Positions 18,300 through 28,626 are shown, counted from the stretch's first letter. The stretch: 64,000 bases of DNA from Burkholderiales bacterium (GCA_021287185.1 JAJTAZ010000003.1:1-64000), one strand, 5' to 3'. Notes: generated by a model from the letters alone, not told the origin. Translations and numbers: made by a program.

Positions 18300-21200
18300 T
18301 CATCTCAAAAAAAATCGCCCACACCTACCGTGCATTTGGTCCGTCAAAAGTGCTTTTCTTTTTTCTATGACTGTAGTATCCATTTTTTTAAATTTCCCCC
18401 AATTCTCATCAGATTTAATTTGATTTATCAACTCTGTTTCTGCCTCAATCAAAGAGTTAGCAAAACGGTAACCAAAATACTCGTAAAACATTTTTTCTTC
18501 TTGAACACTGGTATCTAGAGTTTTTGTAGCATCATACTCGTGTGAGTGAATGACAACTGCATCCTCAGCATATGCCACAGTCAATCCAGATGAAATTACC
18601 TCACTAGCCCAGAGTTGATCCTCACCCCACTCTACTTCGGGGTACGGAATATATTTTAAAACTTTTTTTCTAACAGCCGAATTGTTATCTGAGAAGAAAC
18701 AACGCAGTAATTTACCTTCAATTGTACTCGGGCTTGGTGTATTTTCACCCATATCCCAACGTCTGAGTTTTAATTGCTTACTCATGTGATTGAAGTGATT
18801 AGAAATATCTCGTTGAATAAACTCATCGTGTTCAGAACGAGCAACGTGACGACCAAAAACACCTGCAACTTTTTCGTCGAAATCAAAAGGTGCTATCAGA
18901 TTGCGTAGCCAATATCTGTTCTCAGGCAAAGCATCTTGCGTCGTATACACCACATATTCACATTCGCATTGTTCAGCCACATACTTCCGTGTCCTACCGT
19001 GTTGAAACTCAGTCTTTCTAATTTCTATTAACCTAACATTCTCAATGCTTGATTTCTTAAGAAAGTCAACTGAGCCATCACTGGATTCGCTATCAATAAC
19101 AACAATTTCAAAAGGCCAAGGCGTATCCTGCTCCAAGACTGATTCAATCAGCCTACGTAAACTATTTTCTCCTGGGTTATAGGTAGGTATAACAACCGAT
19201 GCCTTATAATTCACCTGAGTATCTCTTGAGTTTAAACTCTCAAATTGATATGACTCAAATCCCTTTTCAGATAAACGCTCAATTAATGCACTTTCAATTT
19301 GTCTTGCCGAATCTTCCCAATTTGTGCTCAGGGCCAATTTTTTAGCCTCTTGTGCTAAGTCATTTCGGTAATTTTGGTCACGCACTAGTTTTTCTATAGC
19401 ATCTGCCACACTCATAACATCAGGCTTAGCAAAACATAAAGCAGTCTCAGGGAATACGGCCCGCGTTGACTCTACATCTAATTCAACCACAGGAAGTCCA
19501 CATGCCATCATCTCAAGTGGAATTAATGAGTAATTGGTAGCCGAGAAAACGAGTCCAATATCAACTCGATTATACAAATCAGCCAATTCTTTCGGAGACA
19601 AAACCCCTAAATGTTTATATCTGAAATTGAAATTATTGGCCACATCCTTTTCTTGACCGAATAAAAAGGCTTCAAACCCAACCCCCCTCTCGTGCAGCTC
19701 TTGTAGCGCCGCCAATCCCAAATCAACGACTCGTCTTTCTGTATGCATTCGAGAATAAAAAGCAATTTTAACGACATCATGTTTTTGTTTTATATTAACT
19801 TGTGGTTGATAAACTGTTTGATCTGCACAAAGATTCCAAGAGCGCGCCCACATCCCCTTGTTTTCTGCCATTTGACGTAGCCAATTCCCAGCACATAAAG
19901 CGGAAAAACCAAACTCATAAGTATTATCCGCGAGCAAATAATTCGTGCCCATCGGATAAAATTGCGCTTCATTGTCTTGAATAAAATAAAACCGTTCCTT
20001 GAATCGGCTCATTGCTGCGACTGGATAAGCAGTAAACGAGTCAGTCGCAATCACTACATCTCCAGAAATGTAACTAACGTCGACAGGTAAATGTTCAATA
20101 TAAGTATTCCGTATATCCGCATACCATTCTTGAATTTCTGCTTTACGCTTAGCCACACTAATAGTGGCATCTGCATTTTGCAACCAAACAGTTTGTCGAT
20201 GACCAAACTGTTCTAAGAATTTAATTATGCGAAATATTGTTTGATGACCGCCCGCACCACGAACAAAATCTGGAATAACCCAATGAATATTCATTGAACT
20301 TCTATTAAAACTCCCATAAAAATTTTGGAGCGGCATGATTGGATTTTTTGAAATATTGATATTCCTCTGCCATCTTTTTGAATCCATTGAAAACAAAGCA
20401 CTTAACTCCATCCACCCCCAATAATCTTTTCCCCAATAACTACTCACTTCGTAGCCAGACAACTTAGGAAAAAGGGATAAACACCTCTCCATGACATGTG
20501 CAACCGTCCCATCTATCTGACCATGCTCATCGTCATAGTCTGTCAGTGACGGCAAAAACGGTAAAAGTTTTTCGATAACTTCTGTTTTTATCCAACACAT
20601 AGAACCAGCAGGATAGTCTATATTGATATACTGCCAATCGCTGTTTATTTTTTTTAAAAACGCATCAATCTGGTTCTTATTATGATCGTTTGAGACCAAA
20701 TGTCTAATTCGACTGAAATTAACAGGGTAAAGCAACCCATAGTTATTCGCCTCAAACTCACCAACAACTTTTTCAACTAAATCAACACTTCCTAGTGTTG
20801 CCTCCAATAAGTAACGTCGCCACGCATCACCAAAATCAATATGTAGGCTCCGTTTAGTATGGACATGGCAAAGATACTTATACCGAGTAAACAAATCTGC
20901 ACAAGCTACAAACAGTGGGGCAATGTCACGACCTTTATTCTCAACCAAACGAATATCAAAATTTGAAATATTATTTGCACTCAAGTACTCTAATATTTCT
21001 CGTTTATCATCAGAATCGCAGACTGTAATACACAAGAAAACTCCGCTCATACAAACTGGCTTTATTATTTGAAAATCATCAAAAAACACCTCTTTATAAA
21101 ACACATGGAAATGAATCGCAAGGTTATGCGCCATTTGCGACATATCTATTTTTTGTTTTAAAAAAACAGCACCTTTTACTTGAGATGCGCTTAACGTGCT

Positions 21201-22418
21201 TATTGATTCTTCCACACACTCAGGAGACCCAAAGCGAATATTAGATTGATGGTGTGTTTTCTTAATTGATGATAAATCCTTAAGAGTGGCTTTGACCATT
21301 TTAAGCCCACTCTCTTTATTAATCCGTCTTAGGGACTGGTACGCCTTTCCAATACTGCCTTTTTCAATCACTAAATGTCTAAAGCCTCTGCGCAATTTAT
21401 TGGCAGAACTGATGGCTTGCTCGGTTTTGATTAATGGTTTAACCAAACGAATCGCCCACAATTTTTTATATTTACGGTGCTGGTGTGTTTGTGCACCTAT
21501 TTGATTTGACTGCTCATGTAGTTGTTGTGATTGTGCGTTTATTTGTTGCGACTGGATATTTATTTGTTGTGACTGTTCATGTAGTTGTTTCTCTTTAATT
21601 ATCAGTTGATTGTTTTGTTCCGAAACTTTCAATTCAGACTCTGTCATTTTTCGCTCAGCCTCTGAAATTTTATGCTTAAGAATTGCAATTTCATTCTTAA
21701 ACACTAGGAGTGCCTCAGTATCAGCATCCAACCATTTTAAATTTTCCATACGAACACGCTGATCTTCGCTGTGTTCTTCCAAATTCAAAATTTCGCCTAA
21801 TGGTAAGCCATTCAAAAAACCATTTGTGTACTTAATATCCGTGTATAACATTCTTTTAGGATATTTTGTTATGTAATGTTCATTTTTAATACAAACAGCG
21901 ACAAAATCATTCCACCAATTTTCAATTTCACCACCGATTTGATTACTTACATACGATTCCAGCAGTCCAGAATTAAAATTATTGTGTCGAGCCCACGTGA
22001 CTAAAGCTTGTCCACTATCTGGATAAAATCGCCAACAATCAACAGGATAGCGATGAAACATACCATTACTCGGAACATTTAAATAAAAAAGTCCATGTGG
22101 CTTTAAAATTCGCATGATTTCAAGATAAACAATCCAAAACATTTCCGAATGTTCAAAACATGAACTTGAGACCACTATATCAACCGAGTTGTCCTCAAAA
22201 GGAAGTTCATACGGCGATGTAATAACCAAGTCCACTCCCTTACCATCAACAAAGTCAACACCAATATATTCAAACTCTTGAGGACAAAACTGCCTAATAG
22301 AGCCATTTACATCTTGACTTCCAATCTCAACCACTCGTACAGACTCATCACCACCTAAAAAATGAGGTGTATATGTATCAAAAAATAATTTTCCATTGTT
22401 TAATGCTGATGGGTGCAT
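18300..22418 (-). CDS. Multidomain methyltransferase / coiled-coil / RgpF-like / double glycosyltransferase
   Basis: A single 1372-residue reading frame joins five parts. Residues about 20-170 form a class I SAM methyltransferase (VVEIGSQDVNGS at 29-40; SSCFEHSEMFW). Residues 235-320 are a coiled coil with tandem heptads. About 430-680 resembles the rhamnan synthesis protein RgpF (ENKGRDIAPLF, HVHTKRSLH). About 710-1050 resembles WsaF-type rhamnosyltransferases of the GT4 class (HWVIPDFVRGAGGHQ, NYSLIPLEMMACGLPVV). About 1072-1300 is GT2 (SVVIPTYNPGENSL, GEDQLWASEV). No signal peptide or membrane helix is visible, so it is probably cytoplasmic. The gene is A/T-rich compared with its flanks. 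It lies between waaA and msbA and probably builds, and may cap by methylation, a surface glycan. The sugar is unknown; rhamnose is a guess from the family names. Confidence 0.85.
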   Translation of the reverse strand: MHPSALNNGKLFFDTYTPHFLGGDESVRVVEIGSQDVNGSIRQFCPQEFEYIGVDFVDGKGVDLVITSPYELPFEDNSVDIVVSSSCFEHSEMFWIVYLEIMRILKPHGLFYLNVPSNGMFHRYPVDCWRFYPDSGQALVTWARHNNFNSGLLESYVSNQIGGEIENWWNDFVAVCIKNEHYITKYPKRMLYTDIKYTNGFLNGLPLGEILNLEEHSEDQRVRMENLKWLDADTEALLVFKNEIAILKHKISEAERKMTESELKVSEQNNQLIIKEKQLHEQSQQINIQSQQINAQSQQLHEQSNQIGAQTHQHRKYKKLWAIRLVKPLIKTEQAISSANKLRRGFRHLVIEKGSIGKAYQSLRRINKESGLKMVKATLKDLSSIKKTHHQSNIRFGSPECVEESISTLSASQVKGAVFLKQKIDMSQMAHNLAIHFHVFYKEVFFDDFQIIKPVCMSGVFLCITVCDSDDKREILEYLSANNISNFDIRLVENKGRDIAPLFVACADLFTRYKYLCHVHTKRSLHIDFGDAWRRYLLEATLGSVDLVEKVVGEFEANNYGLLYPVNFSRIRHLVSNDHNKNQIDAFLKKINSDWQYINIDYPAGSMCWIKTEVIEKLLPFLPSLTDYDDEHGQIDGTVAHVMERCLSLFPKLSGYEVSSYWGKDYWGWMELSALFSMDSKRWQRNINISKNPIMPLQNFYGSFNRSSMNIHWVIPDFVRGAGGHQTIFRIIKFLEQFGHRQTVWLQNADATISVAKRKAEIQEWYADIRNTYIEHLPVDVSYISGDVVIATDSFTAYPVAAMSRFKERFYFIQDNEAQFYPMGTNYLLADNTYEFGFSALCAGNWLRQMAENKGMWARSWNLCADQTVYQPQVNIKQKHDVVKIAFYSRMHTERRVVDLGLAALQELHERGVGFEAFLFGQEKDVANNFNFRYKHLGVLSPKELADLYNRVDIGLVFSATNYSLIPLEMMACGLPVVELDVESTRAVFPETALCFAKPDVMSVADAIEKLVRDQNYRNDLAQEAKKLALSTNWEDSARQIESALIERLSEKGFESYQFESLNSRDTQVNYKASVVIPTYNPGENSLRRLIESVLEQDTPWPFEIVVIDSESSDGSVDFLKKSSIENVRLIEIRKTEFQHGRTRKYVAEQCECEYVVYTTQDALPENRYWLRNLIAPFDFDEKVAGVFGRHVARSEHDEFIQRDISNHFNHMSKQLKLRRWDMGENTPSPSTIEGKLLRCFFSDNNSAVRKKVLKYIPYPEVEWGEDQLWASEVISSGLTVAYAEDAVVIHSHEYDATKTLDTSVQEEKMFYEYFGYRFANSLIEAETELINQIKSDENWGKFKKMDTTVIEKRKALLTDQMHGRCGRFFLR
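21483..21587 (-). repeat. Five tandem 21-base units encoding coiled-coil heptads
   Basis: Five in-frame units of 21 bases encode residues 278-312 as heptads QLHEQSQ, QINIQSQ, QINAQSQ, QLHEQSN and QIGAQTH. At DNA level the units share a TTGTTGTGACTG-like core and differ at a few positions. The unit length of exactly seven codons keeps coiled-coil register, so gain or loss of a unit would lengthen or shorten the rod without a frameshift. Confidence 0.85.
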
Positions 22419-22616
22419 AAATCCCTCTTGTATAAGTTATAAGTTGGCGAAAAAAGTATAATCTGCGACTTCTTACTCACGTTTTACGCAGCACATTCAA
22501 ATAAGCGTTTAAAACTATTAGAATAGAACTCAGGCTTTTGTAACTCTAACACATTTGAGACCCCACTTTTGACCGCCTATAGAAATATTGATAATGATAT
22601 AAAATCCTCCTAAATT

Positions 22617-23966
22617 TTATTCATTAAAGAGCAATATACCAAGTTTTTCAACCGCTCCACATTGTTGGTGTATGAAGGTCCGTATCCGAACTGGTATATG
22701 AGCTACGTGTAATTGGGATTGCTGAGCATTTTCTAATGCTATAAATGAGCTTTGTACCTGCCACAGCACACCACTACCCAGCGCATCGGCACCGATTTTT
22801 TCAAAGTTATAAATACTCGTACCCACCCACACAGGTTTACCCAACGCCATTGGCTCAAGGAAGTTTTGCCCGCCATACGGCAACCATGTCCCGCCCATGA
22901 GTACAACATCGGCGATTGCATAGTAGGTAAACATTTCGCCCATGGTGTCGCCGAGCACCATGTCTGCTTGGGCGAGCGCGTTGATTTGTTGTGTGATGGG
23001 CTGCATGTCCAATTCGCTTTTGCGCACCACGTTTTTCCCCGTGTTTTTCAGCAGCGTCATGACTTCATCAAATCGCTGTGGGTGGCGCGGCACAATCCAC
23101 CATTGGGTTCGTGGCTGCGGTTTTTCTATCTGTGCGTGTGTTCGCTCAAATTCCTCAATCGCTTCAAGCCACAATTGCTCCTCCCCCTCACGGCTGGAGG
23201 CAAGCATGACAACACGGGTGTCTGTCAATAAACGCTTGATGCGTTCACCTTCGGCAACTTGTTCTGTGGGAACGTGCATATCAAATTTCAAATTACCTGT
23301 CACGGTCAGTTGCGCATCGACCACACCAATTGCTTGGTAGCGTTGCGCATCTGTTTCACTCTGTGCGCACACATGGGTAAACCCTGCATATGCGCCACCC
23401 ATGAGTGCTTTCCATTTGAGGGTTTGTTTGAGGGTTTTTTCGGACATACGACCATTGATGAGACTGGCTGGGATGTTGCGCTGGACACATTGCGCCATCA
23501 AATTTGGCCACACTTCGGTTTCCATAATCCACACATCGGTTGGCGCAAATGTTTTAAAAAATCGATTGAGCAGCGGGTTTAAATCATACGGCGCATAAAC
23601 TTGCGTCATACGTCCGTCTTGTAAATACGACGCAAATAATTCTTGACCCGAAGCGCGCCCCGTGGGTGTGGTGTGGGTCAATACAATGTGCGCATCGGTG
23701 TTTTGTGCAAAAAATGCGTGTACCAGCGGTGCGGTTGCGCGGGTTTCTCCCAGTGAAACCGCATGCAACCAAATCCGTCGTTTTTGTGGCGCAATCCGCG
23801 ATTGTCGATAGCAGGCAAATCGCTCTGCCCAATGCTGTCGGTATTCGGGTTGTTTGCGCCCGCGCCACAATAAATACAACGGCACAATGGGTAACAGCAC
23901 ATATAAGCACAGCGCATACAGGCGTCTCACCCAAGGATGGGGCTGGTGTGGGATGTAATTTGACAT
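22617..23966 (-). CDS. waaA: 3-deoxy-D-manno-octulosonic acid transferase (Kdo transferase)
   Basis: WaaA adds Kdo from CMP-Kdo to lipid IVA, starting the LPS core. The 449-residue GT30 protein has an N-terminal membrane anchor (YALCLYVLLPIVPLYLLW), the catalytic glutamate region HAVSLGETRA, METEVWPNLM, ASSREGEE, and the donor site GGQNFLEPMALGKPV. The length fits the family. It is transcribed towards the large glycosyltransferase gene, 198 bases away, and has no close upstream partner, so it probably has its own promoter. Confidence 0.95.
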   Translation of the reverse strand: MSNYIPHQPHPWVRRLYALCLYVLLPIVPLYLLWRGRKQPEYRQHWAERFACYRQSRIAPQKRRIWLHAVSLGETRATAPLVHAFFAQNTDAHIVLTHTTPTGRASGQELFASYLQDGRMTQVYAPYDLNPLLNRFFKTFAPTDVWIMETEVWPNLMAQCVQRNIPASLINGRMSEKTLKQTLKWKALMGGAYAGFTHVCAQSETDAQRYQAIGVVDAQLTVTGNLKFDMHVPTEQVAEGERIKRLLTDTRVVMLASSREGEEQLWLEAIEEFERTHAQIEKPQPRTQWWIVPRHPQRFDEVMTLLKNTGKNVVRKSELDMQPITQQINALAQADMVLGDTMGEMFTYYAIADVVLMGGTWLPYGGQNFLEPMALGKPVWVGTSIYNFEKIGADALGSGVLWQVQSSFIALENAQQSQLHVAHIPVRIRTFIHQQCGAVEKLGILLFNE

Positions 23967-24048
23967 TGGTATAGGGAATACAACTCAAGCGATGTGCGAT
24001 TGTATCATGCACCAAGGCGCTAACCCCATTCTTGTGCTCAATCGGCAC

Positions 24049-24076
24049 AAAAAAACCCACGCCAAAACGGCGTGGG
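24049..24076 (-). terminator. Rho-independent terminator downstream of the WrbA-like gene
   Basis: CCCACGCC and GGCGTGGG form a perfect eight-pair stem with a five-base loop. Read on the minus strand it is followed by seven T residues. It ends transcription coming from the WrbA-like gene before waaA. Confidence 0.8.
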
Positions 24077-24234
24077 CGAAAAAGGGGAGCGAACTCCCCA
24101 CAGCAGTAAACGGTTTAAATAAAGAGGAATAAACTTGAAACGCTTTGCTTTTGAGACTGATTAGAGAATACGCCGCAATTCTGGATAGAATATGCAGGCA
24201 AAACAAAGCCAACCAATTAAATCATTCTTTCATT

Positions 24235-24795
24235 TCAACCGTGAATTTTCTTGGCCAACTCAGCGATACGTGCACCATACAGACGTGCCGTTTCGATGTC
24301 ACCCGCAGGCGGGGTTTCTTCAGGTGGCGCGTTTTCGGCTTCACTCATCACGCCCACCGCGCTGCCGAGGCGGTTGAGTTCAGGGTGTGCTTCATTGTAT
24401 TTACCAGGCATCATACCGATGCTTGCCCAAACCATACTGTGCTGACTGGCGAGTGTTGCCAAGTATTGCAAGGTCACTTGTTTTTCACCTGAAGGTGAGT
24501 TGGACACCGTCATACCACCTGCCACTTTATCTTTCCAGCCTTGCGTGAGCCAGACTTTTGCGCTCGCATCGGCAAAGGCTTTAAACGGCGCGGAAATACC
24601 ACCCATATAAGTCGGCGTGGCGAAAATAATGCCACCCGCTTGGTTGAGGGTTTCCCAGCCCGCATCGTCAATCGTCGATACATCAACCGCAGACGCGGTG
24701 ACACCCGCCACGCTGCTCGCGCCTGCCACTGCACCATCAACCAAACGTTTGGTGTGGCCATAGCCACTGTGATATGCAACAACTACTGAAGTCAT
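24235..24795 (-). CDS. Flavodoxin-like NAD(P)H:quinone oxidoreductase, WrbA family
   Basis: A 186-residue flavodoxin-fold protein. The FMN phosphate-binding loop is HSGYGHTKR near residue 9, and TPTYMGGISAPFKAF contacts the flavin. Proteins of this kind reduce quinones by two electrons with NAD(P)H and limit oxidative damage. An AGGAGA ribosome binding site supports the start. Pirin lies upstream on the same strand, 186 bases away, and a LysR regulator lies beyond, an arrangement common for redox-stress genes. It is somewhat shorter than classical WrbA (about 198), so the exact subfamily is left open. Confidence 0.8.
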   Translation of the reverse strand: MTSVVVAYHSGYGHTKRLVDGAVAGASSVAGVTASAVDVSTIDDAGWETLNQAGGIIFATPTYMGGISAPFKAFADASAKVWLTQGWKDKVAGGMTVSNSPSGEKQVTLQYLATLASQHSMVWASIGMMPGKYNEAHPELNRLGSAVGVMSEAENAPPEETPPAGDIETARLYGARIAELAKKIHG

Positions 24796-24872
24796 AAAGT
24801 TCTCCTAAAAATATATGTGCGCTGTGTGAATATTCGTCCGCTTGCGCGTGGCGGAGAATGGTTTGTGAGTGT

Positions 24873-24975
24873 GTCATTGCGAGTGGTGGTTTACCGACGA
24901 AGCAATCCAGACCACGTCAATCTAATTAATAAAATTGCTGGACTGCTTTACCGTTAAAACTGCTCGCCACGACAC
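24873..24975. repeat. Degenerate copy of a palindromic intergenic repeat
   Basis: The left end GTCATTGCGAG and the internal GACGAAGCAATCCAG match the repeat at 30148-30249. The right half is decayed (GCTGGACTGCTTTACCG, CTCGCCACGACA). It fills most of the gap between the WrbA-like gene and pirin. Confidence 0.65.
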
Positions 24976-24981
24976 AAAAAA

Positions 24982-25695
24982 TCACGGCAAATCAAATACC
25001 AAAACTTGCGCGTCTGCTTGCAATTGCACCGTCACTTGCGATTCATTGGTGATTTTGACCGCATCACCTGCATTCAATTCAATGCCATTGACCACCGCTG
25101 AGCCTGTCGCGATGTGCACATACGCCGAGCGTCCTTTATCCAAGGCATAAACGCGTTCAGTCAAACCATCGGTATGATGTGCAAGCAATAACACCGCATC
25201 TTGATACAAACGCACCGCGCCGACCAAACCGCGCCACACCCCATCGGGTGCTGCAATCGCACGCCAGCCGTCCACCAACGGTAAATCGACAATTTGATTT
25301 TGTTCGTATTCAGGCTCAATGTTGGCGACATTGGGCTCAATCCAAATCTGCAACAGATGCGTGCCACGCGTTGCATCGGGGTTGAACTCAGAATGACGCA
25401 CGCCGCGTCCTGCACTCATTTTTTGCACTTCACCCGCACGAATCACCGAGGCGTTGCCCATGCTGTCTTTGTGTGACAACTCACCCTCGAGCACATAGGT
25501 GATGATTTCCATATTTTGATGACCGTGCATACCAAAACCCATATTCGGTGCAACGCGGTCTTCATTAATCACACGCAAAGCAGAAAAACCCATATGCGCG
25601 GGATCATAGTAGTGCGCGAATGAAAAACTGTGTAGTGCCTTGAGCCAGCCGTGGTCGGCATGGCCACGTTCGTTGGCTTTACGTAATGTGAGCAT
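24982..25695 (-). CDS. Pirin family protein
   Basis: A 237-residue bicupin of the pirin/YhhW family. The metal site HGHQNMEIITYVLEGE (HxH...E) is in the first cupin, and SAGRGVRHSE and LLQIWIEP are family signatures. Some members have quercetin 2,3-dioxygenase activity, others appear to be redox sensors; which applies here is unknown. An AGGAGA ribosome binding site precedes the start. The gene is divergent from a LysR regulator with 101 bases between them, the usual arrangement for a target of that regulator. Confidence 0.9.
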   Translation of the reverse strand: MLTLRKANERGHADHGWLKALHSFSFAHYYDPAHMGFSALRVINEDRVAPNMGFGMHGHQNMEIITYVLEGELSHKDSMGNASVIRAGEVQKMSAGRGVRHSEFNPDATRGTHLLQIWIEPNVANIEPEYEQNQIVDLPLVDGWRAIAAPDGVWRGLVGAVRLYQDAVLLLAHHTDGLTERVYALDKGRSAYVHIATGSAVVNGIELNAGDAVKITNESQVTVQLQADAQVLVFDLP

Positions 25696-25796
25696 GGTGT
25701 TCTCCTTAAAAAATAATGTGATGGACGCATGTTACACCCAACAAAAAAATCAATAAACCGCTAAAATATCGAATCACTTTCTCATTTCTAACAACA

Positions 25797-26708
25797 ATGA
25801 AACACACTCAATCCCCCGCTCAATTGACCTCCTTGGATGTCTTACAATTGTTTCTAAGCGTTGCCGAATCAGGCGGATTCACCGCCGCCGCTAACACACT
25901 CAATATCCCTGTTGCCACGGTGTCGCGCAAAATTGCCCAATTAGAACGTGAACTGCGCGTCACCTTGTTTGTCAGAAACACGCGCAATGTGCGTCTGTCA
26001 CCCGAGGGCGAGGCATTTTATGCCCAAGTCGCACCTGCACTCTCAAACGTACAAGATGCCATCAATCAACTGTCACACGGTGTGCAAGAGCTGTCTGGTG
26101 TCATTCGCATCACCGCACCATCAGATTTGGTCAATCAACATTTAACCGCTGTATTTGCACGATTTTTGCGCTTGAACCCCGATGTATCACTGCATTTTCA
26201 CCTAAACACCGATGTTATGAATTTGGTCAGTGAGCACATTGACTTGGCGATTCGGGCGGGTCAACTGGCTGACTCGGGTTTATATGCGCGGCATTTATTT
26301 GATGTCCGTCTAAAACTATTTGCCACACCCGAGTATTTAGCCGCCATGCCTGCCATTATTGAGCCCGCACAATTGAGCGACTGCAACCTACTCACGCTTA
26401 AATCCATACGCACTTTGAGTTTTGAGCGGGCGGGTGTCGCTTATAAAATACCGATTAAAAACCAAACGGGCAACGTCCAAGCCAATGAGATGAATACCCT
26501 CATCGCGTTTTGCAGTGCGGGTACAGGCGTGGCATTGCTGCCCGATGTGTCGGTGCATTCACTCGTGGCACAAAGACAATTGGTTGAAGTGTTGCCTGAC
26601 TGTGTGTTTGAGGCTGTGCCGATACATGCACTCACACCCGAAAAAACACCGCCAGCGCGGGTACGGCGTCTGATTGAATACCTCAAAGAACAACACATCA
26701 TTGCTTAA
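25797..26708 (+). CDS. LysR-family transcriptional regulator
   Basis: The 303-residue protein has the normal LysR layout. An N-terminal winged helix-turn-helix covers about residues 14-72 (LQLFLSVAESGGFTAAANTL, then VATVSRKIAQLE), and a C-terminal effector-binding domain covers about 95-295. It is closest in look to regulators next to quinone reductase and pirin genes. Divergent placement against pirin suggests it controls pirin and perhaps the WrbA-like gene from the 101-base gap. The inducer is unknown. Confidence 0.9.
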   Translation: MKHTQSPAQLTSLDVLQLFLSVAESGGFTAAANTLNIPVATVSRKIAQLERELRVTLFVRNTRNVRLSPEGEAFYAQVAPALSNVQDAINQLSHGVQELSGVIRITAPSDLVNQHLTAVFARFLRLNPDVSLHFHLNTDVMNLVSEHIDLAIRAGQLADSGLYARHLFDVRLKLFATPEYLAAMPAIIEPAQLSDCNLLTLKSIRTLSFERAGVAYKIPIKNQTGNVQANEMNTLIAFCSAGTGVALLPDVSVHSLVAQRQLVEVLPDCVFEAVPIHALTPEKTPPARVRRLIEYLKEQHIIA

Positions 26709-26976
26709 ACGCACTCGCTCAAATCACCTCAGCGTTACCACCCTCGCACAGTTTATGCCAAGTGGGTGAAAATCCTGACGAAGTCGAAGTTCACCGCAAG
26801 GCTCAGGCGTATAATGACCCATGATGATCGTGACAAACGGTGGATAATGCTTGGGGTGCGTGTAAAACCACTTCACCCGCATTTCTAAATGAAGGAAATG
26901 CCGAGTTAGCCCTTGTCATGCACCGTAAGCCCTGTATCAACGGCCTGCGTCTGTCCAAACTATTCTTGGGGAAACC

Positions 26977-28626
26977 ATGAGTGAAATTGCAATGACAATC
27001 AGCGTGTTGGCTTTGGTGGCCATTGTCGGTTTGTGGTTGGGTCAACTGAAAATCAAAAACATCGGCTTGGGCATCGGCGGGGTTTTATTCGGTGGCATTT
27101 CGGTCGGGCATTTTATTCATCAATACGGCGTGCATCTGGACGCACTCACCATGCAGTTCATCCAAGAGTTTGGTTTGATTTTGTTTGTGTACACCATCGG
27201 TATTCAGGTCGGCCCTGGTTTTTTCTCTTCTCTCAAACAATCGGGTTTAAAACTCAATTTATTCGCGCTGATGATTGTTGTCTTGGGTGCGTTGATGGTG
27301 GTGGCTTTGCACTTTGCGTTTCACGTACCCTTGCCCGTGGTTTTGGGGATTTACTCGGGTGCAGTGACCAATACCCCCTCATTGGGTGCAGGGCAGCAAA
27401 TTTTAACCGAGTTGGGTATGAGCAACATCACCGAAACCATGGGGATGTCGTATGCGATGGCTTATCCTTTCGGCATTTGCGGCATATTGCTGAGTTTTTG
27501 GCTGATTCGGTATTTTTTCAAAATCAATGTGGACAAAGAACACGTCGCATATGAGAAAGCCTCAGGCAATGACAAAGACGGTTTAGACACATTGAACGTG
27601 CGCATCACCAACCCCAATATGGATGGCTTGAAAATTCGCGACATCCCAGGGTTTGAAGGCAGGGATGTGATTTGTTCGCGCATCAAACGCGCCAATGAAT
27701 TGACCATTCCCAATTCAGAAATGCCCGTCAAACTCGGCGATATTCTGCACTTGGTCGGTGATACGCACGACATTCACCGCGTGCAATTGATTTTGGGCGA
27801 ATGGGTACAAGAGTCTTTATCGACCAAGGGTACCGACATGCGCTCAGTGCGTGTGGTGGTCACACACGAGCAAGCACTGGGCAAAAAAGTACGTGACATT
27901 CGTCAACGCGATGTCGTGGTCTCTCGGCTCAACCGTGCGGGGGTTGAACTCGTGCCAACGGGTGACACCATTTTGCAATTCGGTGACGTGCTCAATTTGG
28001 TCGGGCAAGTGGATGCGATTGAGGCGGTCATCACCACGGTCGGCAACGCTCAGAAAAAACTTCAACAAGTACAAATGTTGCCTGTATTCATCGGGATATT
28101 GCTGGGCGTGTTATTGGGCTCAGTGCCCATTCCCGTGCCAGGTTTTCCAGTGCCACTCAAATTGGGCTTGGCGGGTGGGCCCTTAATCGTTGCGATTATA
28201 TTGGCACGTGTCGGCACAATCGGCAAACTCTATTGGTTCATGCCACCGAGTGCGAATTTGGCCTTGCGCGAACTGGGCATCGTGCTGTTTTTGGCGGTTG
28301 TGGGCATCAAAGCGGGCGCGAACTTTGTGGATACCCTGATTCAAGGCAACGGATTGCAATGGGTGGCGATGGGCGCGGCCATTACCCTTGTGCCATTACT
28401 GATTGTCGGCATCGTGGCTCGACTGTATGGTAAATTGAACTATTTGACCATCAGCGGACTATTGGCAGGTTCAATGACCGACCCACCTGCGCTGGCATTC
28501 GCCACATCCATCAAAGAAGACAGCGGCGCACCTGCACTGGCATACTCGACCGTTTATCCATTGGTGATGTTCACGCGCATCATCTCGCCACAGTTGTTGG
28601 CAATTTTATTGTTTGCTATGCAGTAG
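26977..28626 (+). CDS. YidE/YbjL-type (aspartate:alanine exchanger family) transporter
   Basis: A 549-residue inner membrane protein with two repeated hydrophobic halves (about 1-190 and 365-549) flanking two cytoplasmic RCK/TrkA-C-like domains (about 200-370). Each half carries a short motif of the family: [13 protein letters not shown] in the first and [12 protein letters not shown] in the second. Members include an aspartate:alanine antiporter, but most, such as YidE and YbjL, have no proven substrate. In the 268 bases upstream a TATAAT is present at 26810-26815 without a clear -35 element, so the promoter is uncertain. Confidence 0.85.
   Translation: MSEIAMTISVLALVAIVGLWLGQLKIKNIGLGIGGVLFGGISVGHFIHQYGVHLDALTMQFIQEFGLILFVYTIGIQVGPGFFSSLKQSGLKLNLFALMIVVLGALMVVALHFAFHVPLPVVLGIYSGAVTNTPSLGAGQQILTELGMSNITETMGMSYAMAYPFGICGILLSFWLIRYFFKINVDKEHVAYEKASGNDKDGLDTLNVRITNPNMDGLKIRDIPGFEGRDVICSRIKRANELTIPNSEMPVKLGDILHLVGDTHDIHRVQLILGEWVQESLSTKGTDMRSVRVVVTHEQALGKKVRDIRQRDVVVSRLNRAGVELVPTGDTILQFGDVLNLVGQVDAIEAVITTVGNAQKKLQQVQMLPVFIGILLGVLLGSVPIPVPGFPVPLKLGLAGGPLIVAIILARVGTIGKLYWFMPPSANLALRELGIVLFLAVVGIKAGANFVDTLIQGNGLQWVAMGAAITLVPLLIVGIVARLYGKLNYLTISGLLAGSMTDPPALAFATSIKEDSGAPALAYSTVYPLVMFTRIISPQLLAILLFAMQ

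Noticed and set aside
21483-21587. Possible CRISPR array or microsatellite
   Set aside because: Units are contiguous with no spacers, lie inside a coding frame and encode coiled-coil heptads.
23584-24060. 158-codon frame overlapping the start of waaA
   Set aside because: Different frame of the well-supported waaA; sequence has no family motifs and is rich in residues typical of shadow frames.
26709-26976. Short frame or RNA gene before the YidE-like transporter
   Set aside because: Only a 24-codon frame (MTHDDRDKRW) without a ribosome binding site and no recognisable RNA structure.
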